This document shows positions 1-13,410 of a stretch of DNA of 64,000 bases, piece by piece. The stretch covers positions 5,538,818 through 5,602,817 of the forward strand of contig OX393562.1 in assembly GCA_947652115.1 (NCBI GenBank). Reading direction: 5' to 3'. Numbering within the stretch: the first letter of the stretch is position 1; the number at the start of each line of letters is the position of its first letter. The position numbers were made by a program, and so were the translations under genes. Under the pieces are notes generated by a model. It was not told the origin of the DNA. It did no database searches and saw nothing but the letters and a program-made list of their open reading frames with translations. Source of the DNA: Blastomussa wellsi. Its lineage: Eukaryota > Cnidaria > Anthozoa > Scleractinia > Plerogyridae.

Positions 1-301
1 TACGTTCACTTTGACTAAATACTATCATTAATTATACGAAGGAATTATTTATTCCTGAGCTCACTACCTTTGTCACGAAAATGAATACCTGAAATCGGAT
101 AAATAAAATTGTTTTCATTACACTTGATGGCCGTATGTTAAAATAGGTGTAAATTCAGTATTAAATTGAACTATTGTAAAGCTTCCACAACAAGCAATGT
201 AAGCTGTTAGTATTCCATGTACTTATGAATGGAAAGTGTAGTCCTGGAAACAATCTTTAAGCAGTATAAAGCAGCCTATGATATCTCTGCTTGGTTCTGG
301 T

Positions 302-3096
302 TTATATGCGAAAAGCAAGTATTCTGGCTAACGTTTCTTCGATGCCTCTTACTGCCTTGGCTTCTTCCTTGTAATCTCGTGGTGACATCAGGCTACCTCT
401 CTTAGTTCCTGGGGATTCAATTAATGGGAAAATGGAGCATGTTATAAACATAAAGTTGTCCTGAACCGAATATGAAATGTGGCATGATCTGTTAAAATGG
501 TGTTCTCTGGCTGGGTACGCTACTAACTATCTATTCTGTTGCAGAACATGAGTGGCGTTTGCCAACAAAATGGTGGCCACTTCTCCACATTTGTGAAGAG
601 TTTTCAGTGCCTATATGAGAAGAATTAAAGATTTGTATAATCTCGTTGATAAGTTTAGAACCGGCCTAGTAGATTTAAATTAACTGAAAACAAATAGATT
701 ATGAGCTCGAAGTTTCTTTTTAAAAAGTGGAATGTTTCTGTCGAGAAACTATAGGCTAATAGCTGCCACGCGGAAGTGACGGCTAACAATTTATGCTTGG
801 GCATCACAAGAAAAAAAAGAAAAACATTCTAATGTCTTTATATTTTTATTGTTCACTACAAAATTTTATTCCGCGCACACGTTTAAAAACGAACCGGCAC
901 TGTAGAAACGACTAATTAAGTCACGACATGGACATAACAAACAGACCAAATAGAACCTATAATCGATTTCGACGGATCGAAACCGACTAATCGCGACTGA
1001 TGACTTAAACTACTCGAGTCTTACAGCCAATAACATCACAGCAAAACTGACCAATCAGTTTTAACGAGCCAGACTTATAACATTCGACTGACAAACAACT
1101 CTTTACATGACTCTTGGTTGTAGGAACGTCAGTCACTGTCACTGACAACAGCCCTTGTTCCGCTTCTCTCACCCGGACGATCCAAATACACGATCAACTG
1201 CTAACCCTGGCCCGGGGTTCAAAACATTTACTGTAAAATCAATTTTAAATTAAGTAAATGGTTCAGTAATGCTTTAGTTAACATTCCATATTTTGAGCGT
1301 CTCAATGGGGTTTGCGTCAAACGTCAGAAACGCAATACTTTTACCTTCAAATAAGCCAGCCAGTACTAGTCGTCAAATGTCTCCAGCGGTGATGTAATTA
1401 CGCCAATAGACCAACTCCGATATATTAAAATTCTAACATGGCGCCGAGGCTTAGGGGAATAAAACAAAAGAAATTATTTATTCATCCCTAAGCCTCGATG
1501 CAAAATCTTTTGTTTTATCCCCCCAAGCCTCCCCCCGTTGAGACCCTAGGCCTCTTTCTAACAGAGAAGAATCGAAATACTCTTGTTTGATAGAAAGATG
1601 TACGACTACCAAAAACGATTTTTTCCTATATTTATGAGCGAAACGTCAATGCCACATCATTAACGAAGATATTGACAAATAACTTTGTACAAGCGAGGAT
1701 AATAGTATCACGGGTGTAGGAGATGAAGCATGCTATTTTCTCACCTTTTCGATTGCACAAATCCCAATCGCAGCATTTCAAGCTACATTTTGATACCTTG
1801 ACGTTAAAACTAGCAAGATCATCTTGGATCCGATTACAAGCGTACTTTGGATTGCATGCAGTTTCTTTTGAAGCCGTGCAGTTCCTGGACACACCTTGAA
1901 AGTTAAAACCATTTCCTCTTAGAGAGAACGTAAAGGTGCGACATTGATCATCAGCCGCACCGAGACACTCCTTTGTAGAGGTACTGGAGCAAAATCCGCC
2001 AACGCACTTCTGAACATAACAGTTAATGCTAAAACTAGGTGGAAGGCACGAAAGAAGATTACAAAGACACCACAGCAGCTGAAAGGCAAATAGGAGAAAT
2101 AGGACGAATCAGATGTCAAGGTGGAAAGTGATACACAACGAGCTAAGACAGCTAGTACCTAGGATTGGTTGCAATAAGTTAATGAAGTTAATGAATATCG
2201 GTAACCCGGGAAGACGCGGTGGCCTAACGGTTAGCACTGTGCTAGGCGGACGGTCCGGGCTCGAGACTCGGCCGGGGCACTGTGTTGTGGACTCTCTTAA
2301 TGCATGTCTTTACCCAGGTGTATAAATGGATACCAGCGGATTTATCTGTAACCCTGCGATGGACTAGCATCCCAACCAGGGGGGAGAAGAAATACTCCTT
2401 CTCGCTTCATGCTACGGAAACCAGGTTACGCTTAGTCCTGATGGATAACTGAGGCTCGTACCTTTACCTATAAGCAACAAAAGTACTACAATTACTCCAA
2501 AATTTAACCATCAACGGCGAAATTTTGTAACGGAGAACTAACTCCGTTCCAAAACCCAGTTTAAAAATAGCTTTGATGGAATTGACATCAACCATATCCT
2601 GGACTAGAACCTTGAAGCTTAGTAGGTAGCATGAAACGAGTAAAATAAAATTATATAATGATAGTACATGTAATGCAAATTATAGTAAAACAGAGTGCAG
2701 TTAACATTAGAGCTCAACACTAAGCTTTAGTTTATAAGGTAACTAAAGGTCTCAAGCATTCTCATAAATTATCAGTCACTATTTAATCTCATTTAGACAT
2801 CAACCTGCTCAAAGCTGGAAGCGACAAGAGATTGTCTAGTTTAGCTGGAATACGAAAAGCGCATGCCGAGACCAATGACATGATTATTGATGATAGTTGG
2901 ATAGTTTTCTCGTCCTGCGACGTCTTTTGAAGCAGTTCGCTAATTTTGGGTTTGTTTACTTTGTTGTTGTTGTTTGTATTGTTTTTAGTTTTTTTTTTTC
3001 CCCATTGGACGGAAAGTTTAGTTCGCTGGGACAATTTATCACAGCCAGTTAATAAGTAAACAAACTCACCATGGCAAGGCTTATCTTTGCAGACAT
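302..3096 (-). CDS. Ly6 gene A: secreted Ly6/uPAR-like three-finger protein, 3 exons
   Basis: Exons on the minus strand are 3096-3070, 2078-1745 and 408-302, giving about 155 aa. Exon 1 (27 nt, 9 codons, phase 0, donor GTGAGT) starts the signal peptide, and exon 2 continues it with a Leu/Cys-rich stretch. The mature part has 12 cysteines ending in the Ly6 signature CC..D.CN. It is open in one frame, although ATG-based ORF calls split it. Exon 2 ends in phase 1. Exon 3 has a consensus-like acceptor, 34 codons and a TAA stop, and its start (G.KR.SLMS) resembles the last exons of genes B and D. No hydrophobic GPI-type tail is present, so a secreted product is inferred. Ly6/uPAR proteins are small disulfide-rich extracellular ligands, receptors or modulators; the partner here is unknown. 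Exon 3 is the least certain part. Confidence 0.8.
1446..1531. repeat. Short foldback element, GAGGCTTAGGGGAATAAAAC arms
   Basis: GAGGCTTRGGGGRATAAAACAAAAG and its inverse form an 86-bp foldback in intron 2 of Ly6 gene A. Confidence 0.7.
2212..2466 (+). mobile_element. tRNA-derived SINE, family 1 copy 1
   Basis: A tRNA-like head has an A-box-like TGGCCTAACGGTTAGC and a B-box-like GGTCCGGGCTCGAGACTC. It is followed by a body with CCCAGGTGTATAAATGG, CCTGCGATGGA and CAACCAGGGGGGAG. A second copy with the same order is at 60437-60715. The element lies in intron 1 of Ly6 gene A. Confidence 0.8.
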
Positions 3097-3384
3097 TTTA
3101 ATCCCCCTTTTTTATCAAGAAAAATATAAACATAATTAATGTTTTAAAAATAATATTCTATTTGATTACCGGACGTACATGAAAACTCATGCTCCACCGC
3201 GACCTTGGTGCAACCGAGTAGGAGTGGGGGAGGGGGTGGTGAAAGGTTCTATTAAAGGGCCCTAGTTTTGATGCCATTGAAATTACTGAAAATGTATTGT
3301 GAAGCAGGTTGTTATTGTTTTGCTGGAAGTTATGTTTTTTTTTTTTTTTTTTTTTTTACTTGATTGACCCCTCCCACATAGGGC

Positions 3385-3655
3385 TTTTCAGGGCCAATTT
3401 AAATATCTAATCTAATCAGGGTGAGATCGGACGTCAGCATGTAAAGGCGCTCATAGCAGCCGCTATCAGACCATTCATGATCTCACCCGAACCCAACCAG
3501 TAGAGCAGACCACAACACCGGGAACTCCACGCCCTACTCTTTGACCTGTAACATTAAATATGCAGGAGACGGGACCTACGGTTTATCGTCCTTATCCGAG
3601 AAGACTAGAACATCTAACCATTTGCAGATTTTAGTTACAAAGGCAGCACGTTCTC

Positions 3656-3689
<34 letters not shown>

Positions 3690-3745
3690 TCTCGAGACTT
3701 GAACCCGAGACCTCCCGCACGGTAGTCCGGTTATTGGACTTGTTT
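3385..3745 (-). mobile_element. tRNA-derived SINE, family 2 (reverse orientation)
   Basis: The right end is a degraded tRNA-like head read on the minus strand (around 3700-3740, complement of CTTGAACCCGAGACCTCCCG, a B-box-like GGGTTCAAG). The body contains GACCACAACACCGGGAACT, ACGGTTTATCGTCC and AACCATTTGCAG, a core I recognise from a SINE common in coral genomes (recall, not searched). Confidence 0.65.
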
Positions 3746-5658
3746 AATTAAAAGTTTAGCAAGTTTCTCAGTGATCTCATTCACTTTTAAACGCTCAGCA
3801 TAAAATATAATACTGAAATTATGGCATGAAAACAATAACGAAGGCGTGGCTGACTAGGGCCCTTTGAGGCACAGCAAGGTAAATGTATATATGCGCGCAT
3901 TGGCTAGAAAGCCCTGCGCTTGCTCTACAAGACGACATATTTGTTGTATTGGTTGTAAAGTGACCTGATTATATTTCACGTCATCAGAGCCGGTATCTTG
4001 ATTCCGTCTTCTTTTAATTCTCTATTATACAGAATAATCCACTTAAGGGTCCACATAGATTTAATTTTGAAACCCGATAGATACGTTATCCGGCATGAAT
4101 TTTTCTTCCTTGCGACCATTTCCATGGACGGCTTGCGCACGCTCTGTATTATTGGTGTTCGGATATTTTTGTTCCCTGGGTCCGCGCACCTTTTGGTCAG
4201 TACCAAGAATCGCGACCTTTGGCCGCCTCCAAAACCGGACGTCCACGATTCACGGACTCATTGTCAAATCTGAAAAATCCGATTGACTGAAAACTACGTA
4301 TACTGAATGAGTACTCTACGCATGTTCATGATTTAGGGCGGCCAGAGGTCTCGATTCCTGGCCTCTGGGGAAGAGAATGATTTTCGAACGGAGGGACTTA
4401 CAAAAAAGAATTGACAAAGAAAAATGCCACCAGCATAATAAAATTGTCTTCTTTCGTGCAAGCTCGACTCGAGACGTGGCGATGACAATTATGAAGTTTA
4501 GGTTCAGTACGGATGGAGATCTAATTATTCTTCAAAATATTTGCTGTTTTGTGCTATTTCAGTCTAAAACACATTCTGAACCTGTAGACGCCTATGTCAA
4601 AATACTTATTCATAATTTTAATAAACATCTTAAAGAAATGCATGTCGTTCTTGGGGAACAAGATTTACTTGCATTCCAATGTACGCTGAGTTTCATTATC
4701 CGGCAACCGCGAGCCAATTTAAGTAACAAAATTAAAGTTAAAGGTTTCAGTTAGCGCAAATAGTGATAAATCAGGCGACCGAGAATATATTTTACTGAAG
4801 AACAAGACTCATCCTCGTCAACTACCGTTCGAATGTCTAGCGGAAAGAGACAGCTGACTGTCTGTTATGGGATAAGTAGGGTTTAATATGCATCCATGCA
4901 GTAATCCAGAACCTATCTAGCCTCACCTCTTAATGTTTCCTGGTCTAAAATATACCCTGCTACGAAAAAAAGGCCTAATCGCGAAGATGAACTGCACCGT
5001 GTTTCACCGTTAAGTGTTAATAGTTTTAGCAGGTTGTCACGGAATGGCTTTTAACTCGTTGAATGGTGCGCTTTTAGGGTATCGGGTGCCCATTTAAAAG
5101 AATGCATGTATGGCCAATAAGTTTCCCTTCGTGCAATAAATGTTAAAATGCTTCTCTTTATTTCATCTGACGTTCGTACCCTTTAGTGAGAAAAAGTAAA
5201 AACAATAATATGCATTGGAAGAAATAATCCTTAATTATTGATGATGGATGTCTCTTCGTTCAAAAAGCAAGGAACGAACGTAACAACACGCGAAAATGTG
5301 ATTACGAAATTTTCCCTGAAAGAAGAGATAAATCCTTCGCGAAACGAATTATACAGAAAGAAAGGCGTACTATGTGCAAACGACAACATTTACCGTTTTG
5401 ATCAACAGAAGAAAGTTTCATAATATTACCATGACACATCACATTTGACGAGAATCCATATGATATCAATACATAACTAAAATATTGCAATCAACTGAAA
5501 TAATTTAGTTGATAATAATAATCTAGCCTTTAATAAGTAAACTTGTGTTTAAAACAATTAAGGTAAAAAATATCACATCGAAGACGGCAAGAGCAGCCCT
5601 TGTTCTCTTTAGCCATTAGGGTCCAAGTACCTGTCATTGCTCAAGGGTTTGCTTTTTT

Positions 5659-5841
5659 ATAGACCCTATGCATAAATGGCTGCAACTAAAATTCTTTTGT
5701 ATTCATTTAAATTAGCCTTACTAACCTCGGTTTTGAGTTGGTAATTCAAAAGAATTTTTACTTTTAAACGAGGTTAGTGAGGCTAATTTGAATACATACA
5801 AAATAATTTTAAGTTGGCAGCCATTTATGCATAGGGTCTAT
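5659..5841. mobile_element. Foldback MITE family A, copy 1
   Basis: Near-perfect terminal inverted repeats begin ATAGACCCTATGCATAAATG and fold over almost the whole 183 bp. Other copies are at 32969-33153 and 50466-50650, with a divergent one at 49397-49577. Confidence 0.85.
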
Positions 5842-6270
5842 ATAAATGTGTTATTTTGGAGCTATTTTGTCTTCAAATGTCGATTTTAGCCAAGTATCTC
5901 AACAACAAATCACTGCTCTAGTCTTAAGTTTATCTCAACATACGCCTTGGTATTCTTTTACCGGCTTATAAAAAGAAAAAAAATGAAATAACCACTCATT
6001 CTACTTTTTGTCAAGACTGCCCTTTTTCATCAAATGTTGTGGTACGTAAGTCCTTTAAGGCCAGAATAACTCAACTCAGTGTCGATGGAATCACACTTGG
6101 ATCGTAGTGATCCACATTTACTCTGCGGGGAGAGCTTAATTTGTTTTGGTCACTTTGGCACAGTTATTTTAAATACCATTTGAACCGATGTAAAATCCCG
6201 ACTTAATTTCCTTCAAAAATTATGATTGTCATTTTCCTATAGAACAAGAATAGATAGCACCTACATGACT

Positions 6271-6454
6271 ATAGACCTCTTTCACCGATACGGCGGCCAT
6301 CTTGAATTATTTGGTTGTCATTAGTTATTATGGGCTGCCCGGGGGGGCAAACATGCATCTTAAACTGCCCCCCCCCCCCCCACTGAGCATCCCATAATTT
6401 CGTTAAAAACAATACAAGTAAAAAATGGCCGCCGTGTCTGCAAATTAGGTCTAT
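6271..6454. mobile_element. Foldback MITE with ATAGACC termini and CGGCGGCCAT arms
   Basis: ATAGACCTCTTTCACCGATA...CGGCGGCCAT on the left pairs with the inverse of ATAGACCTAATTTGCAGACA...CGGCGGCCAT on the right. G and C runs lie in the middle. Confidence 0.7.
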
Positions 6455-7659
6455 TCTGTATAGAGTAAATATCTTTCACAATACTCATATATCAATGTTT
6501 CAACGTACGTTGCACTTCAGCTTTCTTAGAAATTTCGATTAAGGTATTTGGTTTTGTTTTCTGCTTATCAAACGTCGTATGTTAACCCAATTCACACCAA
6601 AAGTGTCAACCTTCTGTTGGTTTTTGAGTAGTGTCACTTGCATTCCTGGGGAATTTAAAGTACGATTTGGAAAATAAATACATTGCATGAGATGCCAGAA
6701 GGGGAGATCGTTTCCAAACAGAATTAATTCAAAAACCTGTATGTTGTTTATGGCAAAGCGCATGAAGTGCATTGTGGTGAAAAACTGTGAGCTCGGCATT
6801 GAAACTGCGGTCCTCGGCAAGAGGGCTCGGGAAGCTTTTTGAAGACCTCGGTCACAAATTTTCACCATGCGGATCTCCCAGCCGACAAATTATTGCTGCC
6901 GCAGCGAGTGAGCATGAAGCGGACGAGCGAGGTAGCTCTCTAATCGGCATAAGATTACATTATAGGGGCTTGCAATCACTTTTTTTACGAAACGCAAGGA
7001 ATTCTGGTCGGCGGTAAGATCAAAGGCGCAAGGAATTGTGGTTATGCGCAAATGGAAGATTTAGGATGCGCAGTGGTTTTTGCGTGAGAAGATGACTTAG
7101 TGTGTGCAGTCGATCACACCAAAGTAGGTTAATCAAATATCGGCTTCGTTATCGGACTATTTTTGTCGGCTCTTTCTAACCAATGGTTATTTGTCGTTCA
7201 GCTAGAATTTTGGTTTCTTTTGCAGTTAAGAAATACGTTTATCAGATGAAATGTACCTTTCTTTGATCAAGTCCAAATTTTACGTTTCGTTCTTGATCGA
7301 TCGAGAAAAAAAAGAAAGAACAAAACACGTGCATTCCGGGCTCGGCATCCCAGACATGTGTTATGCTTGAAAACAACTCGGTGATTTGAACTTATTTTGT
7401 TTTGGATTTTTGAAAACTGAAAGAAACAAAAACTATCCAGATATTCGCTGGGTAAAAGTGCCTTTTAAAAATAAATGTAGACGACATTTTTGGGTTCAGA
7501 GGAGAGCATGAGCAAAGGTCACGAAAGAACGACAAAAACGCTGTCGAAAGTTGTCCATAAAACCTTGGGTTTTTACAACCTCGTTTAATCGCTTCTGGCG
7601 ATGCGAGTTTCGATTTACTGTAGAAGCTGTCTTGTGATAATTTCTTTCACGCACACAAC

Positions 7660-8045
7660 ATGCAAATTTATGTGATCATTGCGCTGTCATTAACGAAAGG
7701 AAGAAAGTGCTCACCTTTGCTGGTATCTTTATTTTAGATTTTTGATAATGCTTTAATTAACTCAAGTTTTGTATTTGTAATGGCAGTAATAAATTTTAGC
7801 GGTTAAAACCAATTTTGAGTTCGTTCGGCCGCTCGCACACAAGCCTGAAAAACATAACAACGTGCAAATTCAACGCACTGTCTGTTGTGAAGTCAAAATA
7901 TCCCGTGAAGCGCTTTACGCAAGCGCTTTTTCCTGGTGTCTTTATTTTCAATTTTGAGATTGCTTTCATTCGCGTTTCGTATTTGTGACGAACGCAATAA
8001 AGTCTAATAAGTTTCGATTCATGTTTGCTCGCACGCAAAACCAGC
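7660..8045. repeat. Two imperfect tandem units
   Basis: Units around 7660-7830 and 7850-8045 share CAACRTGCAAATT, CTGGTRTCTTTATTTT and TCGTATTTGTRA-like blocks in the same order. No gene is recognised here. Confidence 0.4.
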
Positions 8046-9279
8046 AAATTCAATGCGCTCTCTGTCAGCTCAAATGCAAAATGAAAATTTTAACACAAGT
8101 TACCATATTAAATTACTCGACTAAATCTTCGAACTTTTGTTGAATAACCAGTGAAAACACTCGAGAGAAATTTTATCTTGTTCACAAGATAATTTTTCCC
8201 GTAATATATGCCAAAATTTCCGTTTCATTGAGTCCCTCATGATCATAGTTTGTAGTTTTACAACATTGATTGTTACTGTTAAGAGGCTTCAGTTATATCA
8301 ACAGCGAAAGGTTGATCTTACAATGTTAATAGCTGACAACAAATGCTTGTTTTATAGTTTTATTAAAGAGCTTTTTTCTGTACTTTCCTTTGCAGAATGT
8401 TGATACTTGGGGGGCCGTTCAAATTTTTGTGGAAGACGGGTGGTATAAGATGGGTGTTGTAATATTGAACCTGTGGGGACCCCCCTTACGGTTTGGGGCC
8501 CCTGACATTTTATGAGGCCGCCCCGTGGCGGAGGGGGCCGTGTGCGTAAACATGGCGGACTTGCCTGACTTGTTCGTTGAGTTGACATTTAGTTGCGTTT
8601 ACTAAGTTTTCTATAACACTACTTACAACAATGGGGAGCTTGACAGTAAATGTGCCTTACGCTTCAAATGTGACTTCGAATTAGCATAGTTGTAAGAATG
8701 GAATCTCGTATCTCTTCATTGTTCCAAGCAGACAAGATAGTACAGTTCATAAAGTTACTGCTAGCAAAGTTATTTCGTCCTCCCTTTTGGCAGCATTTTT
8801 ACCTTTTAGGTATACTAGTGTTACATAATAGTCTCTTGATCGTCACAAGTGAAAAGAGAGCCATTACTATGGTTACGTATATATAATAAATCGCGCCTTT
8901 CGCAGCGAAAATGAATGGTTTGGTATTTTTATTGTTTTTCATATAATCAATAGAACATTACTTGGCCGCTTGGAGATACGAAATTTCTCTTTTCATGTTT
9001 GAACACTCAAAGAGAAAGTGTTTTTAATTGTAACTCAGTGTGCAGTATTGAGCTATAATGGGGTTATCAGAACCCGTTTACACATCAAAAGAGGAAGAAT
9101 GGCTCGGATAGATGTAAGGCATGCACAGTGCTTACAAAATCAAGTTTAATCAGATCTTAGCTCAGAAATACGTACAAACTTCAGCACTACATTCTATTTC
9201 TCTGCACAATATTAGAAAAGAGCTGCAGGTGGGAATGATGGCCAACATTGGGTTCTTTAACAGTTTACATTACCATCTC

Positions 9280-9474
9280 ATTTTAAAATGCCTCTGAGAT
9301 GAAATTGGTGGTCATTAGTTTTTTTAAATTTTCGTGTACAATGGGACTTTCTTAATCATCTTGCCAAATTATGACTTCTCATGTCCATAATGGATTGAAA
9401 TTTGGCACGAAGTCGCATTGTACACGAAAAAAAAAATTAATACCACCAATTTCGTCTCAGGGGCAATTTAAAAG
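9280..9474. mobile_element. Foldback element with TGCCYCTGAGAYGAAATTGG arms
   Basis: The left arm 9289-9350 and right arm 9405-9466 are complementary, including TTCGTGTACAATGGGACTTC and its counterpart. A partial relative occurs at 51765-51850. Confidence 0.75.
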
Positions 9475-9565
9475 ACCTTGTCGTGACTTTCCAAAGGTAA
9501 ACAGTAATCTTATTAGCCAAACGGCAAGGACAACGTCGACCGAGTGGTTCATCGGCTGGGAGAAT

Positions 9566-9938
9566 AGAGACCTTTAGATTCTACGACGAGGACGACTACG
9601 AATACGAGATTTGAATTTCAGTTTTGTCGCGCGTACTAACAAAATAGCCTCACCAGAAAAATTAATTTTCCTTTTTTGCCAGCAGCAAAGTTAACACGGT
9701 CATTTTTATCGAAGGCCATTTGACTTAATCTCCTAATCGCGAAATGATAAAGTTACTAACATTTTGATAACTTGTTTTCGCAACTACGACATTCTCATTC
9801 TCGAAAAAAAGTTATCAAAATGTTAGTTAAAGTTCAATGAATCGAAAATGACCGAGCTTTTTTTTGGTGAGGCTATTTTGTTAATCAAGTCAAATATTGT
9901 ACTCGTAGTCGTCCTCGTCGTAGAATCTAAGGGTCTCT
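9566..9938. mobile_element. Foldback MITE with AGAGACC termini
   Basis: Long inverted arms begin AGAGACCTTTAGATTCTACG on the left; the inverse of AGAGACCCTTAGATTCTACG is on the right. Inner pairing continues (AAAATAGCCTCACC, TTACTAACATTTTGATAAC) over about 373 bp. Confidence 0.8.
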
Positions 9939-12900
9939 AATATCAGCCCGAGGTCTTGACAGTACGGACCGAGCGTAGAGAGGTCCATACAGAAAAAATA
10001 CCGAGCATTAATTAGGGTTTTTCCGAAACATACGATGGCAAATGGGTTCTCGGTCAGGAATCCCGTACGCTTCTGTCTTTTGAATCTTTTTTCAGTTGAT
10101 CAACCAGCAGTATTCAGAATTTCTTGAATTGGAACACAAGTAAATGCTGCTTTTAAGTGACTACAGCTCTTGTGCTGTGCGATTTAAATAGGTTAATGTC
10201 AATACTAGCAGCATCATCACAATGCGAATCCATCTGTAGATAGTTTCCTTTAAATGAGTAAACACAGAGCGACGGGTAACTTGGTACGCTTTTATTTCAA
10301 AACAACAGAGTGGTCTTATTACCAGGTCTGCTTTGTTTGATATGTTGAATGAGCAGGAAGTCAATCTGATGAGAAACTTCCTTCGTGAACTGAATATCCA
10401 GGATGTGTAAACTCTGCCCTTGTTGAGCAGAAACTAGGGCTAGATGCATAACCAGCTTTAAAGTAAGATATTTTAGGTCCAGCTTTTCAACAGTGTTAAC
10501 ACTGTGAGATGAAAGATAATTTAAAACAGGTTCATCATCCCTAGCTGACTGGTAGCGAGGAGTTCGTGCGGAGCCCTTATACTCCTTTCATAAATCTAGA
10601 TACAATTTGCAATTGATGACTGCCTATGGTCATATTATTCTTAGGCAAGTTTACTGCTGATTATGGTAGTGTACGTTAATCCCTTGCCGCGAACGCTGAC
10701 TAGGAAGTCCAATAAAACTGCTTTAGTTTTCAAAATCTGTATATCATGTTTATAGGGCTGCTCAGTATTCCCTAAGTAAGCGGAAGGAGGAGTGGAATGG
10801 GGGTAGAATAGAACGGGGACCAAAGCAAAGGTGGATATATTGAATCAACTTCTTTGAACTACCTGTAACTTATTTGATTTTAAAATGGTTTCCATATAGA
10901 GAGCGTGTCAAAGTCGAGTAGAACTGCAAAATTATCGTTGTTCGTGATAGAGCTATTGAAAGACTTTGCCTTCAGTTGTTGAAGCACCCAGTACTGTTAA
11001 GCAGAGATATTTTGTTTTGTTTTCAGTCAATTCAGTCACGATTTTTCTTGTTTTTCTCTCAGTAAAGTACATTTATCTTGGTTCAATGCGTTTCATTTGT
11101 GGGTGATTTTGTAGTTCTGTGCTGTATGATTGTGCCCTTTAAAAGTGATGGAGAGTGTCAACGCCTTTTCCTTTTAGAACACAAAACGTTGTAGCATTGT
11201 TTTTAACAAGAGTTGGAGTTTGAAGATTTTCCATTGGTTATGTTTCATAGTGACAGACGGTTCAAAGGTCAGTGAAAGAATCGAAAGTTAGTGTGAATGG
11301 AACAAACTGAAAACGGGATGGGATGGGGGAATAAGGACAAAAAAGGAAAAAGATAAAAACAGGTGGCAAAGGCTGGGAACCAAAAGCCAAGAGAAATATA
11401 AAACATAAGCCACCCTCAAAGAGATGAACGCTTACTGAATGCTCCTTGTGTATTTTATTTTGATTTTTCCATAATGTTACTCAAAATATATTTTAACTTA
11501 TAGCATTACTGAACTACCTTTTGCTCATGTAATCCTTCAAATAAGATAACCCGAAGGGTGACTTGGATTTTGGTTTAATGGTTTCTAGTGCCAGGGCTTG
11601 CTAGGATATAAGCGAAAGGTAATTCGGAAATGGCGTATTACATTATTTAATTTTTGTTAACAATCAGTGTACTAGCAGAGCTATGTATCTTGTTTTCTGG
11701 CTGGTTCTGACTCGGCATCTAAACAGAGAGTGAAATGAAAAAAAAAGAAGTGATCGAACTATACAACAGATCTTAATTTTTCTGTCCTAAACAACAACAC
11801 ACCAAATATATCATACGTCTGATTTTCATTGACACGATTTGCACTGATTTCTCTTTTGAGAAGCAGATCGTTTCCTCTGGGAAGTGGATCATTTTAACTC
11901 AATAATTTCTGCCTAAACATAGAAGGAAAAGCAAAGAATGTATACCCTGTGGTTGGAAATTATTACTCTAATGTATTCTAAACACTAAACACTCCTAAAC
12001 ACTACTCCTACTACTCCTATAAGGGAAAGTAGGGGGATGCTGAACTCCACGAGGAAGCGAAACTGATCTCCTCCAGCCAAATTCATGTAAGCCCCCCAAA
12101 CCATTTAAGGTGACCCACTACAGTTTTTTACGAGACTCCGGAGCGTGCGCTACGATTTTCTGCCTGCCGTCGATATTGCTCGCACGGACGAAAATAGCGT
12201 TAGCAACTCTGAAAAGACACAAACAAATTTCAGCAATTTTATCGATTTAAACAAACTTGGTATCCAAAATGTGCTTAAACCTTGGACAGGTACAAATGGG
12301 CGCGCGCTAAAATTGAAGGGCATGCGCAATTCAATTCTTGCACAAGGTTGTAAAAATCTGTTTTTGACCCAAAATTTCTCGAAAGCCTACCGTACAACCG
12401 ACTATGAAACATTTACAATTAATTTATGTGGATGAATCACGTCCACAGCCAAAATTAAAAAAAATCTGTACCACAGATTATGAGCTATTTTTCAAAAGCG
12501 CAAAATATCAGATTTTCCTATTTTTGAAAAATCAGTCTTACAGATTTTTATTTTATTTTGCATGAATGTTCAAATATTGCTAAGGTTTTATTTGTGGCTG
12601 ATTTTGAGGTAGAGTCATAGGGTAGGTTTTTAGAAAAACGCCATTGAAACTGCTAATACCCTGTTCACTCTAATACTCTCGGTCGTTCATTTTGACTGTT
12701 TACTGGCATTTGATTGTTCAAATGTAGCATTTGATGGTTGTAGGCTGTAAAAACACTAAAAACAAGGAAAACATATTTTATAATTTTACAAAATCTTTTA
12801 AAGTTGAGCTCTTTTGACCCATTAAAACAATTTTAATGTTGTAAGCCACCTTAACGTACTAAATTCTTATGAATAAATCGAATCAACTGGCCACATCATA

Positions 12901-13090
12901 AACATAATGAGCAACTAAACCGAAGAGTTGAATTCAATAAGTGGGGCTAAAAGATAACTTTTATCTTATTAGCTTCTGTCTTACTGAGAGATTACAAGAA
13001 GAAAGTGATAGAAATGTTGTTACCCCGTGGTTAAACAAATATTCCAGGCGTGCCTATGAGAGGTCAACTTTTTTAAAGGTATACTTAACA

Positions 13091-13276
13091 AATAGATTCC
13101 ATGCTATCGTGCGTCTGTTCAGTAAAAGATCGCTGATGACGTCAAAATGTGGTAAGAACAAAAAAAGTGGCACAAGAGGCGATAGCCGAGTTTTTCACAG
13201 CTGTTCTTACCACATTATGACGTATTATCTTCTGTGATCTATTACTGAACAGACGCACGGCAACATGGAATCTATT
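13091..13276. mobile_element. Foldback MITE downstream of Ly6 gene B
   Basis: The arms AATAGATTCCATGCTATCGT and inverse, and TGACGTCAAAATGTGGTAAG and inverse, pair. It lies 135 bp downstream of the gene B stop. Confidence 0.75.
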
Positions 13277-13410
13277 TGCTTTATATAATGAAGAAACGTT
13301 ATCACTACGTGTGTCATTTAATAGATCATAGGTATGAACCAATCGAAATGAGTCCATAAATAGGCTTATTATATAAATATTTCTTAAAAGCTAATTTCAA
13401 CTTACCAAAA

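Larger units (their letters stand above)
3097..13410. other. Intergenic stretch between Ly6 genes A and B
   Basis: Apart from the SINE and foldback elements listed, no coding exon is recognised. ORFs such as 4377-4754 and 6539-6868 are within chance length and have no domain. A GC-richer part with repeated GCAAGGAATT lies at 6880-7080. Confidence 0.5.

Noticed and set aside
4377..4754. 125-codon + strand ORF
   Set aside because: Within the length expected by chance for this base composition; no domain, no splice context and no paralogue.
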